DNA of 14,895 nt from Bryobacterales bacterium (GTDB taxonomy: Bacteria > Acidobacteriota > Terriglobia > Bryobacterales > Bryobacteraceae). The notes under the pieces were generated by a model. It made no database searches. It was not told the DNA's origin and worked only from the letters and a program-made list of their open reading frames with translations. This document shows, one piece after another, positions 8,151 through 14,252 of this stretch; within the stretch, counting starts at the first letter, position 1; each line of letters starts with the position of its first letter. Location: NCBI GenBank assembly GCA_003132905.1, contig PKZC01000020.1, positions 3,823-18,717 of the forward strand, in the 5' to 3' direction. Both the position numbers and the translations under genes were made by a program.

Positions 8151-9170
8151 ATGATAATGCGATTCACTCTGGTCAGCGCCTGTTTGTTTGCCCTGCTAGG
8201 CTGCACGAGCTCGGCCCCTCGGGTGGCTACCAGCCAGACAAACTACTTTGACGACTCTGGCCGCGACGACGTTGTCAGCGGTGGGGTCAAGATGATTCCA
8301 GTTCAAACGCCAAAAGGCACCTTCCACGTCTGGACCAAGCGCGTCGGCAACAACCCCAGGATCAAGGTGCTGCTTCTGCATGGAGGACCGGGTGCGACGC
8401 ATGAGTACTTCGAGGCGTTCGATAGCTATTTCCCCGCTGCCGGCGTCGAATATTACTACTACGATCAGCTTGGCTCGGCCTACAGCGACCAGCCGGACAT
8501 GCCGGAACTCTGGGAGTTGCCCCGCTTTGTTGAGGAGGTGGAGCAGGTCAGGCAGGCCCTGGGGCTAGATCAGAACAATTTTTATCTTTTAGGGCAGTCT
8601 TGGGGCGGAATACTCGCCATGGAGTATGCGCTGAAGTACCAGCAACATCTGAAAGGCCTCATCATCTCCAACATGGTGGCCAGTATACCGGCGTACAACG
8701 AATACGCGCAAAAAGTGCTGATGCCGGCCATGGACCAGAAAGCGCTGGCGGAAATCAAACGACTCGAAGCCGGCGGCAGTCATTACGGCAGCGCACAACC
8801 ACGCCAGAAACCGCATGCGGGGGGAGTTTGTACGCTTACCCATCACTTTGGAGTCGCTGGTCAGCAGAACGATAAGAATGACAAGTGGTGGCGCGAGGAC
8901 CCCGTTCAGAACGGCGGACCAGAAAAGCATCTTGACAGCGTTGAATCCAGCGTAATTGAATGCGAGGCCAACGAGCACGGAAATGGTGATTACAGCGTAG
9001 AACCTGCGAACCTGGTGCGGCTTCCGGTTGAGAGACGCCGAGCGCCAACGTGCGGACTCTGCGATCGCATAGGCACAGGAGCCAGCGAGCACGGGGACGG
9101 CAAGCATTCCGGTGCCGATCAGGCCGAGGGTGAACAACCAATAAGCGCCTTGACCGGCGAGGGGACGTAG
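8151..9170 (+). pseudogene. Proline iminopeptidase-like alpha/beta hydrolase lipoprotein, 3'-truncated
   Basis: The first ~207 residues are a peptidase S33/alpha-beta hydrolase. They contain a lipoprotein signal peptide ending in LLGC (C18 from the ATG at 8151), an oxyanion motif HGGPG (77-81), and a nucleophile elbow GQSWGG (148-153, S150). The line ALKYQQHLKGLIISNMVASI is typical of proline iminopeptidases. After about 8771-8777 the similarity ends, and the frame stays open to 9170 only by reading the antisense of the Nramp gene. The C-terminal half of the fold, with the catalytic Asp and His, is therefore missing, and a normal member has 300 residues or more of real sequence. The fused protein is very unlikely to be an active peptidase. 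The start could also be the ATG at 8157; the ribosome binding site is weak. A frame extension to GTG 8097 would spoil the signal peptide. Confidence 0.8.
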
Positions 9171-10034
9171 GGCTTCGGCGGCTTGCTGCGCGGTGTCTAT
9201 CTTTGTGATGCCGTGCGCGTGCAGCGTGGCGGCAGTGGTCAGAATGATGAAGTACATCACCAGGTTCGAGAAGGCCATGCCGGTAATCACGTCCTTCTTC
9301 GCAATCGCGAGTTCTTCGTCGGTGGAGCCTCGTCGTTGGGCGACGCTGCTCTTTCCGTGCTCGCGATCTTCTTCAACTTCCTCGGCGGCCTGCCAAAAGA
9401 AAAGATAGGGCGAGATGGTTGTGCCGAAAATGCCGACAAGGACGGACATGAACGACTTGGTCCATTCAATGTGAGGAATGAAGGTGGCGCGAAGCACCGT
9501 CGACCAATCTGGTTGCGCAAGAAACGCGGTGATGACGTATGCGAACAACACCAACGTCAACCATTTGAGGACGCGGGCCATCGCGCGGTAGGAGGTCAAG
9601 AACAGGAGAGCGACAATGGCGCAGGCGAACAGGGGCGTCCAGAAATAGGCTCGCACTCCAGTAACCATTTGCATTGCATCAGCCATACCGCCCAAGTCGG
9701 CTCCGATGTTGAATATATTCGCGATCAGCAGTAGGGCACAGGAGGGCCACAGGATCCAACGCGAATAGCGTTTTCGAATCACGGCGGCCAGACCCTGCCC
9801 GGTGACCATTCCAAGCCGTGCGCACATCAACTGCACCGCCGCCATGAGCGGAAACGTGAAGAGCGCGGTCCAGAGTCCGGTGTAGCCGAAGGTCGCCCCC
9901 GCAACAGAATAGGTGGAAATGCCGGAAGGATCGTCGTCGGCAGCGCCAGTGATCACTCCTGGGCCGAGATCCTTGAAGAACTTCTGGAGGGGGGATGGTG
10001 CCGGAACCTCTTCGGACTGATCGGTCATTGCCAT
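8589..10034 (-). CDS. Nramp-family divalent metal transporter, C-terminus replaced by antisense sequence
   Basis: Residues 1 to about 421 (10034 to about 8772) form an Nramp/SLC11 protein with about eleven hydrophobic helices. TM1 carries DDDPSGIS (D35-P-S-G38) where classical Nramps have DPGN. TM6 carries GTTISPYLFF (204-213) where they have the MPH motif. This is the divergent branch usually annotated only as divalent metal cation transporter. The substrate (Mn, Fe, Mg or another) cannot be read off. After ...WLCAAVMTA the frame continues for about 59 residues as the reverse complement of the hydrolase gene (begins FESFDFRQRF), basic and unlike a membrane segment. Only the last few natural residues seem to be lost, so the transporter itself may still fold. 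The start is ATG 10034 or ATG 10028; neither has a good ribosome binding site. A 28-residue open frame overlaps the start region. Confidence 0.88.
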   Translation of the reverse strand: MAMTDQSEEVPAPSPLQKFFKDLGPGVITGAADDDPSGISTYSVAGATFGYTGLWTALFTFPLMAAVQLMCARLGMVTGQGLAAVIRKRYSRWILWPSCALLLIANIFNIGADLGGMADAMQMVTGVRAYFWTPLFACAIVALLFLTSYRAMARVLKWLTLVLFAYVITAFLAQPDWSTVLRATFIPHIEWTKSFMSVLVGIFGTTISPYLFFWQAAEEVEEDREHGKSSVAQRRGSTDEELAIAKKDVITGMAFSNLVMYFIILTTAATLHAHGITKIDTAQQAAEALRPLAGQGAYWLFTLGLIGTGMLAVPVLAGSCAYAIAESARWRSASLNRKPHQVRRFYAVITISVLVGLAFNYAGFNAVKMLFWSAVLNGVLAPPLVILIVLLTSDSKVMGKRTNSPRMRFLAWLCAAVMTAAGFESFDFRQRFLVHGRHQHFLRVFVVRRYTGHHVGDDEAFQMLLVLQRILHGEYSAPRLP

Positions 10035-10111
10035 GCCGCGGAGGTTCCCGCTAAGGAACGCTGCCTCAGAATATCAAGTTGCGAAATCCATTCGGGCGGC
10101 ACGCCACTCAT
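10025..10111 (-). CDS. Possible 28-residue leader ORF overlapping the Nramp start
   Basis: An ATG at 10111 opens 28 codons (begins MSGVPPEWISQLDIL) whose TGA (10027-10025) overlaps the second Nramp ATG as ATGA. Only a weak GGGA-type site precedes it. The layout would allow translational coupling into the transporter. I recognise no family, and a short ORF like this can occur by chance. Confidence 0.25.
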   Translation of the reverse strand: MSGVPPEWISQLDILRQRSLAGTSAAWQ

Positions 10112-10237
10112 TTGAAAGTTCCCGACGGATGAGAAGTGGGCCATGTGGCTCAACTGAAACTGCAAGTTCGGACAACTCCGTCGAATTCCTGCTCAGACGT
10201 GGAAAACGCTCCTCTTGTTTCGAGCGCAGCAGGGGTA

Positions 10238-10295
10238 CTCCCGTGACCACTGGGAGAAAACTCCCGGTGTCCAAATCCTTTATGGACGTCGGGAG
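10238..10295. promoter_or_regulatory. Alternating CTCCC/GGGAG segments: possible RNA switch or structured RNA
   Basis: Four short complementary blocks alternate: CTCCC (10238-10242), GGGAG (10252-10256), CTCCC (10261-10265) and GGGAG (10291-10295). Blocks 2 and 3 sit in a 9-bp hairpin CACTGGGAG-AAAA-CTCCCGGTG (10248-10269, one G-T pair). Blocks 3 and 4 close a longer imperfect palindrome, CTCCCG-GT-GTCC (10261-10272) against GGAC-GT-CGGGAG (10284-10295), with an 11-nt loop. Blocks 1 and 2 can also pair. These pairings exclude each other, the arrangement expected of an attenuator. On the - strand it would lie about 200-260 nt upstream of Nramp. On the + strand it would precede the terminator at 10343. 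I match it to no known riboswitch class. Confidence 0.4.
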
Positions 10296-10342
10296 GTTTA
10301 ATTCGAGCTGCAGGCTACTTCTGATGTTCAGATTTTTCGTGA

Positions 10343-10362
10343 GCCGCCTTCGGCGGCCTTTT
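10343..10362 (+). terminator. Intrinsic terminator (GCCGCC/GGCGGC stem with T-run)
   Basis: GCCGCC (10343-10348), loop TTC and GGCGGC (10352-10357) form a very stable stem, followed by CC TTTT from 10359. It works only on the + strand. No + strand gene ends nearby, so it probably ends an untranslated RNA that includes the structured segment at 10238-10295. Confidence 0.5.
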
Positions 10363-10774
10363 CATGATGCTCAGCTGCCTTGTTATGCGCGTCTTATGCC
10401 ATGTAGATGTCCTTTGGGAATCGACATTTCGACTCTTCAAACCCCATGCAAGTTATGAACTATTCATCGAGCCATCCGCTCAGGTCGGGGTCGATTACTC
10501 CAGCGCTTCCCGTCAACTTCCCCGCGCACGCGTGACTATGTATGGTCATGTGGCTAAATATGGTCGGGGATCTTTACCAGACGAACGCTCAACTTCCGTA
10601 CCGTGGCGTTCAAGCTAGGGCGCACATGTCCCCAGCCACTTTTGCCTTCGCTGCGGCAGACCTGCACGCGCGCACTGGCGTGGTAGGCTCCTGAGTCTAC
10701 TGCCTTTGTCTTCTTGTCTACACACCTTTTTAGCTTTGGTCCCCAATCTGCTCGTGCCGAAGGCGAGGGTAATA

Positions 10775-10855
10775 ATGTCGACCATCTTGATCGTTCTTCT
10801 AGTGTTATTCCTACTGGGCGGTGGGGGCTGGGGATATTCCCGTTGGCATCGGTAG
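10775..10855 (+). CDS. 26-residue single-helix membrane peptide (DUF3309-like)
   Basis: The ATG at 10775 follows GAGGG by 5 nt. The peptide begins MSTILIVLLVLFLLGGGG (one hydrophobic helix, residues 3-14, then a glycine run) and ends in an aromatic, basic tail (WGYSRWHR). This helix/Gly-rich/aromatic layout resembles the N-terminal half of DUF3309-type mini membrane proteins, which often occur near stress genes. The match is by pattern memory and tentative. It is the first gene of the co-directional small-gene cluster, 343 nt ahead of the BON lipoprotein. A 9-bp inverted repeat begins 25 nt beyond its stop. It is too short for most gene callers but has a good start signal and a coherent hydrophobic pattern. 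Confidence 0.65.
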   Translation: MSTILIVLLVLFLLGGGGWGYSRWHR

Positions 10856-11198
10856 CGCTAGCGAGGCATTGAACCGTCCTGGATCAGCCAGTGGAACATA
10901 GGGCTGATCCGAAAAGGTCACAATGCGAAACCCTGGAGGAGAGCGTCGGCTCGGTCCGGAGCACGCTTCGTTTTCAGCCGCTGCCCATACATACTGGGCG
11001 GCCGTCGGCTGCGGGCTTGGGCCTCGCTGTGATGCAACCGCTGGATTGGCGCCATCGGCGGCGGATCTCCAAGCCAAGACCGGACATGTGCCCAGTCCGC
11101 CTGATGTTGATTGGGAGTAGTTTGGGAGCAGAGTGCAGCAATAGAGTGTGCATTCGATCACAACAACTTGATGCGTAATCGTAATAAGGAGGTCGAGA
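10856..11198. other. 343-bp spacer with a 9-bp inverted repeat, no clear gene
   Basis: The main feature is the inverted repeat at 10881-10910. A + strand frame at 10923-11120 (65 residues) and a longer - strand frame (10811-11311) lack ribosome binding sites and familiar motifs, and the latter runs antisense through two well-supported genes. The final 20 bases contain the strong AAGGAGG of the BON gene. Confidence 0.5.
10881..10910. repeat. Perfect 9-bp inverted repeat (hairpin or operator)
   Basis: GGATCAGCC (10881-10889) and GGCTGATCC (10902-10910) are exact reverse complements around a 12-nt loop. No T-run follows on either strand, so it is not a classic intrinsic terminator. It lies between the 26-residue peptide gene and the BON gene and could be an mRNA processing hairpin, a Rho-type 3' end or a protein-binding site. 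Confidence 0.55.
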
Positions 11199-11744
11199 AT
11201 GAGAACTTTCCCAGTGTGCTTAGCTTCGCTCGCGCTGCTGGTCGTCGGGATCCTGGTAGGGTGCTCGCAGGCGCCCACGCAATCACCCGACGTTTCTGAC
11301 GCTATCCGCAAATCGCTCGATCAGGCCGGATTCAAAGACGTCTCCGTAGCTCAGGATCGCGAAAAAGGCGTCGTGACCCTTGCCGGACACGTTGCGGCAG
11401 AGGGCGACAAGTCACAAGCTGAGTCCATAGCGAAATCCATAGCCGGCGGACAAGTTGTGGCGAACCAGATTGCCGTGGTTCTGACGGGCGCAGAAAGCGA
11501 GTCCAAGACGGTGAACGCAGATCTGGACAGAGGGATCGAGAAAAACCTGGACGCTGCCCTTATACAGAACAAACTTGACAAAAGCGTAAAGTATGCAGTC
11601 AAAAACGCCGCCGTCACGCTGACTGGCGAGGTCAACACACAAGCTCAGCGCGCGATGGCCGAAAAGGTCGCGTCTCAAGTTCCAAACGTGAAGCAGGTGG
11701 TGAACGAGTTGCAGGTGAAGAACCAAGTCACGTCGTCGAAGTGA
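11199..11744 (+). CDS. Lipoprotein with two BON domains (OsmY-like), 181 residues
   Basis: AAGGAGG lies 6 nt before the ATG. A lipoprotein signal peptide ends in LVGC (C22). Two BON domains follow, at about 32-95 (VSDAIRKSLDQAGFKDVSVA, then GVVTLAGHVAAEGDKSQAES) and about 108-175 (VKYAVKNAAVTLTGEVNTQA, then QVPNVKQVVNELQV). Both have the characteristic hydrophobic VTLxGxV strand. BON domains bind phospholipid surfaces, as in E. coli OsmY and DolP, and are associated with osmotic or envelope stress. The protein should be anchored in the inner or outer membrane, facing the periplasm. It is followed after 112 nt by the PRC-barrel gene in the same direction. That spacer contains a short imperfect tandem motif (TAGTTTCG / TAGTTCG / TAAGTTC near 11811-11834) of unknown meaning. 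Confidence 0.92.
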   Translation: MRTFPVCLASLALLVVGILVGCSQAPTQSPDVSDAIRKSLDQAGFKDVSVAQDREKGVVTLAGHVAAEGDKSQAESIAKSIAGGQVVANQIAVVLTGAESESKTVNADLDRGIEKNLDAALIQNKLDKSVKYAVKNAAVTLTGEVNTQAQRAMAEKVASQVPNVKQVVNELQVKNQVTSSK

Positions 11745-11856
11745 CAGTGAGCAGTGCACATTGCAACCTGAGCCTTCACAATTGGGTCCGGCTAAGGAAG
11801 TTGCAGAATAAGTAGTTTCGTAGTTCGTAAGTTCTAATTTGAGAAAAGGAGATAGC

Positions 11857-12228
11857 ATGACACAAACGAAATCGATGTATCAACCACACGTTCTAGCGGC
11901 AGATACCCTTACAGGCGATAAGGTCGTGAATCATAAGAAGCAGGATCTCGGAAAGATCGAACATCTGATGATCGACCTGGCGAATGGCCGCATCGCCTAC
12001 GCGGTTCTGTCCTTCGGGGGGTTCCTGGGCATGGGCGACAAGCTATTTGCCATTCCTTGGAGCGCTCTCAAGGTCGACACAGTTGAAAAACAATTCATCC
12101 TGAACCTCGATGAGGAGGTGCTCAAGAGCGCCCCCGGCTTCGACAAGGATCACTGGCCGAACATGGCTGACCTCAACTGGGCTAACGGAGTCTTCAAGTT
12201 TTACAACACCAAGCCCTATTGGGACTAA
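11857..12228 (+). CDS. PRC-barrel domain protein, 123 residues
   Basis: The ATG at 11857 is preferred over an in-frame TTG at 11839, because AAAGGAG sits 6 nt before it, inside the would-be extension. The PRC-barrel fold spans about residues 13-90: ADTLTGDKVVNHKKQDLGKI, then LMIDLANGRIAYAVLSFGGF, LFAIPWSALKVD and FILNLDEEVLKSAPGF. The tail (HWPNMADLNWANGVFKFYNT) matches the form common in soil Acidobacteriota and Proteobacteria. PRC-barrels are small beta domains found in RimM, in photosynthetic reaction centre H subunits and in many stand-alone stress-associated proteins. The exact role of stand-alone members is unknown. It is probably cytoplasmic, with no signal peptide. In this cluster it stands between BON and CsbD genes, a combination that supports a stress role by association only. 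Confidence 0.92.
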   Translation: MTQTKSMYQPHVLAADTLTGDKVVNHKKQDLGKIEHLMIDLANGRIAYAVLSFGGFLGMGDKLFAIPWSALKVDTVEKQFILNLDEEVLKSAPGFDKDHWPNMADLNWANGVFKFYNTKPYWD

Positions 12229-12259
12229 GACCACGGAGCGGCAATTCGTACGGGACTAG

Positions 12260-12352
12260 CTGCGCGGCCCGCGCAGTCAATGACGGGTTCGGAACCGGGC
12301 CCGATTGTGATACAGGGCAATTCCGTCGGGGCGGGTAACGGAGATCCCGCCC
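12260..12352 (+). promoter_or_regulatory. Hairpin-rich leader upstream of the CsbD gene
   Basis: The 152-nt spacer has a 7-bp stem CTGCGCG/CGCGCAG with a 3-nt loop (12260-12276), a small GGTTC/GAACC hairpin near 12286, and a 7-bp stem GGGCGGG/CCCGCCC with a 10-nt loop (12329-12352). The last one ends 18 nt before the AGGAGG of the CsbD gene. None has a T-run. They may stabilise or regulate the mRNA. Confidence 0.4.
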
Positions 12353-12380
12353 TTGCGATTAGGCAAAAGGAGGAAACGCG

Positions 12381-12560
12381 ATGAAAAAGAGTATGAAGGA
12401 TGAGATCAAAGGCACGTTTCATGAGGTGAAAGGCAAGGTAAAAGAGAAAGCTGGCAAGGTCACTAACAATCCGGACTTAAAGGCCGAGGGCAATGCCGAG
12501 AAGTTACGCGGCAAAGTTCAAAAGAAGCTCGGTCAGGTCGAACACGTATTGGAGAAGTAG
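12381..12560 (+). CDS. CsbD-family stress protein, 59 residues
   Basis: A perfect AGGAGG stands 7 nt before the ATG. The protein is small, highly charged and lysine-rich, with the CsbD repeat: EIKGTFHEVKGKVKEKAGKV (8-27), then the second half AEGNAEKLRGKVQKKLGQVE (35-54). This is the whole of the family, whose members are typically 55-70 residues. CsbD-like proteins are induced by general stress (sigma-B in Bacillus, and YjbJ in E. coli), are predicted to be soluble and flexible, and have no known enzymatic activity. It is encoded between the PRC-barrel gene and the four-helix membrane protein gene, all in the same direction. The gene is below the length cut-off of many gene callers. Confidence 0.93.
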   Translation: MKKSMKDEIKGTFHEVKGKVKEKAGKVTNNPDLKAEGNAEKLRGKVQKKLGQVEHVLEK

Positions 12561-12689
12561 ATACGATCTCATGAAGAAAGCTGGTCCTGAATCGCAGGCA
12601 GTTGCTCGCTGAGCGCATTTGTGGAGTGCGCGGCAGACAACTTTGCCCCACTCCCGCTTGCGCCTAATAGATCCCTGGAGGGAATTCAA

Positions 12690-13520
12690 ATGGAAAATAC
12701 CTTGGTGTTGGACAACCGGATGGATACTGGAAGCAGTGAACATTCGTCCGGCGTATCTTGGGGAGCTGTCGTCGGCGGCGCCTTCGTCGCCGCTTCCGTT
12801 TCGCTGATCATGCTCGCCCTGGGGGCCGGGTTCGGATTAGGGGTTGTCTCCCCTTGGTCCAATACCGGTGCATCCTCGTCCGCTTTGGGAATTGCCGCCA
12901 TATGTTGGCTTATCGCGATGCAGATGGTTTCTTGCGCGCTCGGAGGATATCTCGCGGGTCGGCTTCGTACGAAATGGGTCGCCGTGCACACGGATGAAGT
13001 GTTTTTTCGAGACACGGCGAACGGATTTCTTGTTTGGGCAGTGGGACTCGTCATTACAGTGACCTTCCTTGTGTCTGCTGCCTCTACCATGGCGGGCGGA
13101 CAACGAAACGAACCCAAGGATGAGATCGCGGCCACGAAGGGCGCAGTCGTTGGGAATGCCTACTTCGTAGACGTCCTGTTTCGTTCGGATGCGCATTCAC
13201 AGGTCGATGGATCCGTACAGGCCGAGGCCGGCCGCATCCTCGCGCTTACACTTCTGCAGAAAGACCCCCGCCCGGTAGATGTCGCTTATCTGGCGAAACT
13301 CGTCGCCGCCAAGACCGGACTCAGTCTAGCGGACGCCGAGGCCAGGGTATCGCAAGTCGTGTCCGACGCCCGCCAAGCGGAGGATACCGCGCGGCAGGCC
13401 ACTTCCCGATTATTGCTATGGGTATTTCTCGCGCTCTTGATCGGCGCATTCAGTGCGAGCTCTGCCGCCACTATAGGCGGAAAACAACGCGATCACGTGC
13501 TATCTAATCGCCAGACTTAA
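12690..13520 (+). CDS. Four-helix membrane protein of unknown function (276 residues)
   Basis: The ATG at 12690 is chosen for GGAGGG 7 nt upstream; the frame extends to 12621 but has no start signal there. Hydrophobic segments lie at about 22-52 (GVSWGAVVGGAFVAASVSLI...), 66-92, 110-133 and 240-262, with a soluble, helical, charged stretch from 134 to 239. The opening VSWGAVVGGAF...LGAGFGLG pattern and the ALGGYLAGRL motif in the second helix are typical of a membrane family seen in soil bacteria and sometimes labelled PhnA-like without functional support. I do not assign a function. The stop codon is followed after 11 nt by the start of a 26-residue peptide gene. The TAA forms part of that gene's AAGGAG ribosome binding site, so the two are probably translated in a coupled fashion. 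Confidence 0.85.
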   Translation: MENTLVLDNRMDTGSSEHSSGVSWGAVVGGAFVAASVSLIMLALGAGFGLGVVSPWSNTGASSSALGIAAICWLIAMQMVSCALGGYLAGRLRTKWVAVHTDEVFFRDTANGFLVWAVGLVITVTFLVSAASTMAGGQRNEPKDEIAATKGAVVGNAYFVDVLFRSDAHSQVDGSVQAEAGRILALTLLQKDPRPVDVAYLAKLVAAKTGLSLADAEARVSQVVSDARQAEDTARQATSRLLLWVFLALLIGAFSASSAATIGGKQRDHVLSNRQT

Positions 13521-13531
13521 GGAGATCAATC

Positions 13532-13612
13532 ATGCGTTCTGTCCTGCTCTATTTTATCGGAGTGCCAATTCCGCTCATCCTCTTGCTCGCGCTGTTTACA
13601 CATCATTGTTAA
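13532..13612 (+). CDS. 26-residue single-helix membrane peptide
   Basis: The ATG at 13532 follows TAAGGAG by 7 nt, and this site overlaps the stop of the upstream membrane protein gene, indicating coupling. The peptide begins MRSVLLYFIGVPIPLILLL. It is nearly all hydrophobic, with a central VPIP kink and a His-His-Cys end. Similar VP.P-kinked mini membrane peptides are familiar to me from other bacterial genomes but carry no name. The 3' end overlaps one copy of a direct repeat (13604-13620). The ferritin-like gene starts 50 nt downstream. The short length means coding status rests on the ribosome binding site, the context and the coherent hydrophobic pattern. Confidence 0.65.
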   Translation: MRSVLLYFIGVPIPLILLLALFTHHC

Positions 13613-14195
13613 ATGTCAGCTTTGGATTCACAGCACAAGAGCCAGAGACCCGGAGAAAACTTATGTCCAAACCCAAGATGACACGAAAGAAGTTTATTGA
13701 CGACCTCAATGAAGATTTGTCGCGCGAATATCAGGCAATCATCAGCTACGTGAATTATTCGCAGGTGCTGAAGGGCGCGGCGTATATGAACGTTGCCGAT
13801 GAGCTGGCGGTCCATGCCAAGGAAGAACTTGACCATGCCTTGCAGATCGCGAAGCACGTCGACTACCTCGGCGGTATGCCGTCGGTGACGCCGAAGCCGG
13901 TCAAGACGTCGGAGAAGGCGGAGGCAATGCTCAGATTCGACCTGGAGAACGAAAGGGTGACCATCGCCAACTACCGGCGTCGCGTCAAGCAGGCCGACGA
14001 GTTAAATGAGTTTGCAATTGCCGAGAGCCTCCGTGGCATCCTTATGCAGGAGCAGGATCACCTCATCTCGCTAGCGACCGCACTTGGGATCGATCCACCC
14101 AATGCAGGAATTGCCGATTAGGGTAATTCGCTGGCTCGACGTGGCTTTGATACAACACAATCTTCTCGAAACAGCAGCATTGTTAAATTGTCAGC
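13604..14195. repeat. Direct repeat pair flanking the ferritin-like gene
   Basis: CATTGTTAAATGTCAGC (13604-13620) recurs as CATTGTTAAATTGTCAGC (14178-14195), differing by one inserted T. The copies lie 42 nt before the ferritin-like ATG and 56 nt after its stop. The coordinates given span both copies. The first copy overlaps the stop of the preceding peptide gene. Confidence 0.5.
13663..14121 (+). CDS. Ferritin-like di-iron protein (bacterioferritin-type), 152 residues
   Basis: The ATG at 13663 has GGAG 7 nt upstream. The frame reaches back to 13606, but that overlaps the previous peptide gene. The protein has the size and four-helix pattern of bacterioferritin, and the di-iron ligands fall in place: E22 (REYQA), E55-x-x-H58 (ELDH), E97 (LENE) and E130-x-x-H133 (EQDH). 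The spacing parallels bacterioferritin E18, E51, H54, E94, E127 and H130. The position equivalent to the haem-binding Met52 is L56 here, so intersubunit haem binding of the usual kind is unlikely. The expected role is oxidation and storage of iron, or peroxide protection, in the cytoplasm. It closes the stress-type cluster, consistent with limiting Fenton chemistry. Whether it forms a 24-subunit shell or a smaller assembly cannot be told from sequence. Confidence 0.9.
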   Translation: MSKPKMTRKKFIDDLNEDLSREYQAIISYVNYSQVLKGAAYMNVADELAVHAKEELDHALQIAKHVDYLGGMPSVTPKPVKTSEKAEAMLRFDLENERVTIANYRRRVKQADELNEFAIAESLRGILMQEQDHLISLATALGIDPPNAGIAD

Positions 14196-14252
14196 CGACG
14201 GCCGAGTCGCCCCGAGGAATTTCATAACCGCGTCCTTCTTGGGAGAAAATGA

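Larger units (their letters stand above)
10035..10774. other. 740-bp intergenic region between Nramp (-) and the small-gene cluster (+)
   Basis: No convincing full-length gene is present. A - strand frame at 10074-10274 (TTG start, 66 residues) and + strand frames at 10033-10458 and 10364-10618 have no recognisable motif or ribosome binding site. The Nramp-proximal part holds the leader ORF (10025-10111) and the nested complementary segments at 10238-10295. The centre holds the terminator hairpin at 10343-10362. From 10370 to 10774 I see only a weak inverted repeat (GAACGC near 10584 with GCGTTC near 10607) and no promoter I would defend. Confidence 0.5.

Noticed and set aside
10074..10274. 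A 66-codon - strand frame upstream of Nramp
   Set aside because: It starts with TTG and has no ribosome binding site. It overlaps the structured segment and I recognise no family; a real gene is possible but unsupported.
10033..10458. A 141-codon + strand frame between Nramp and the small-gene cluster
   Set aside because: No start signal or motif, and it runs straight through the strong terminator hairpin.
10811..11311. A 166-codon - strand frame
   Set aside because: It runs antisense through the end of the mini-peptide gene and the signal peptide of the BON lipoprotein. It has no ribosome binding site and its composition is not protein-like.
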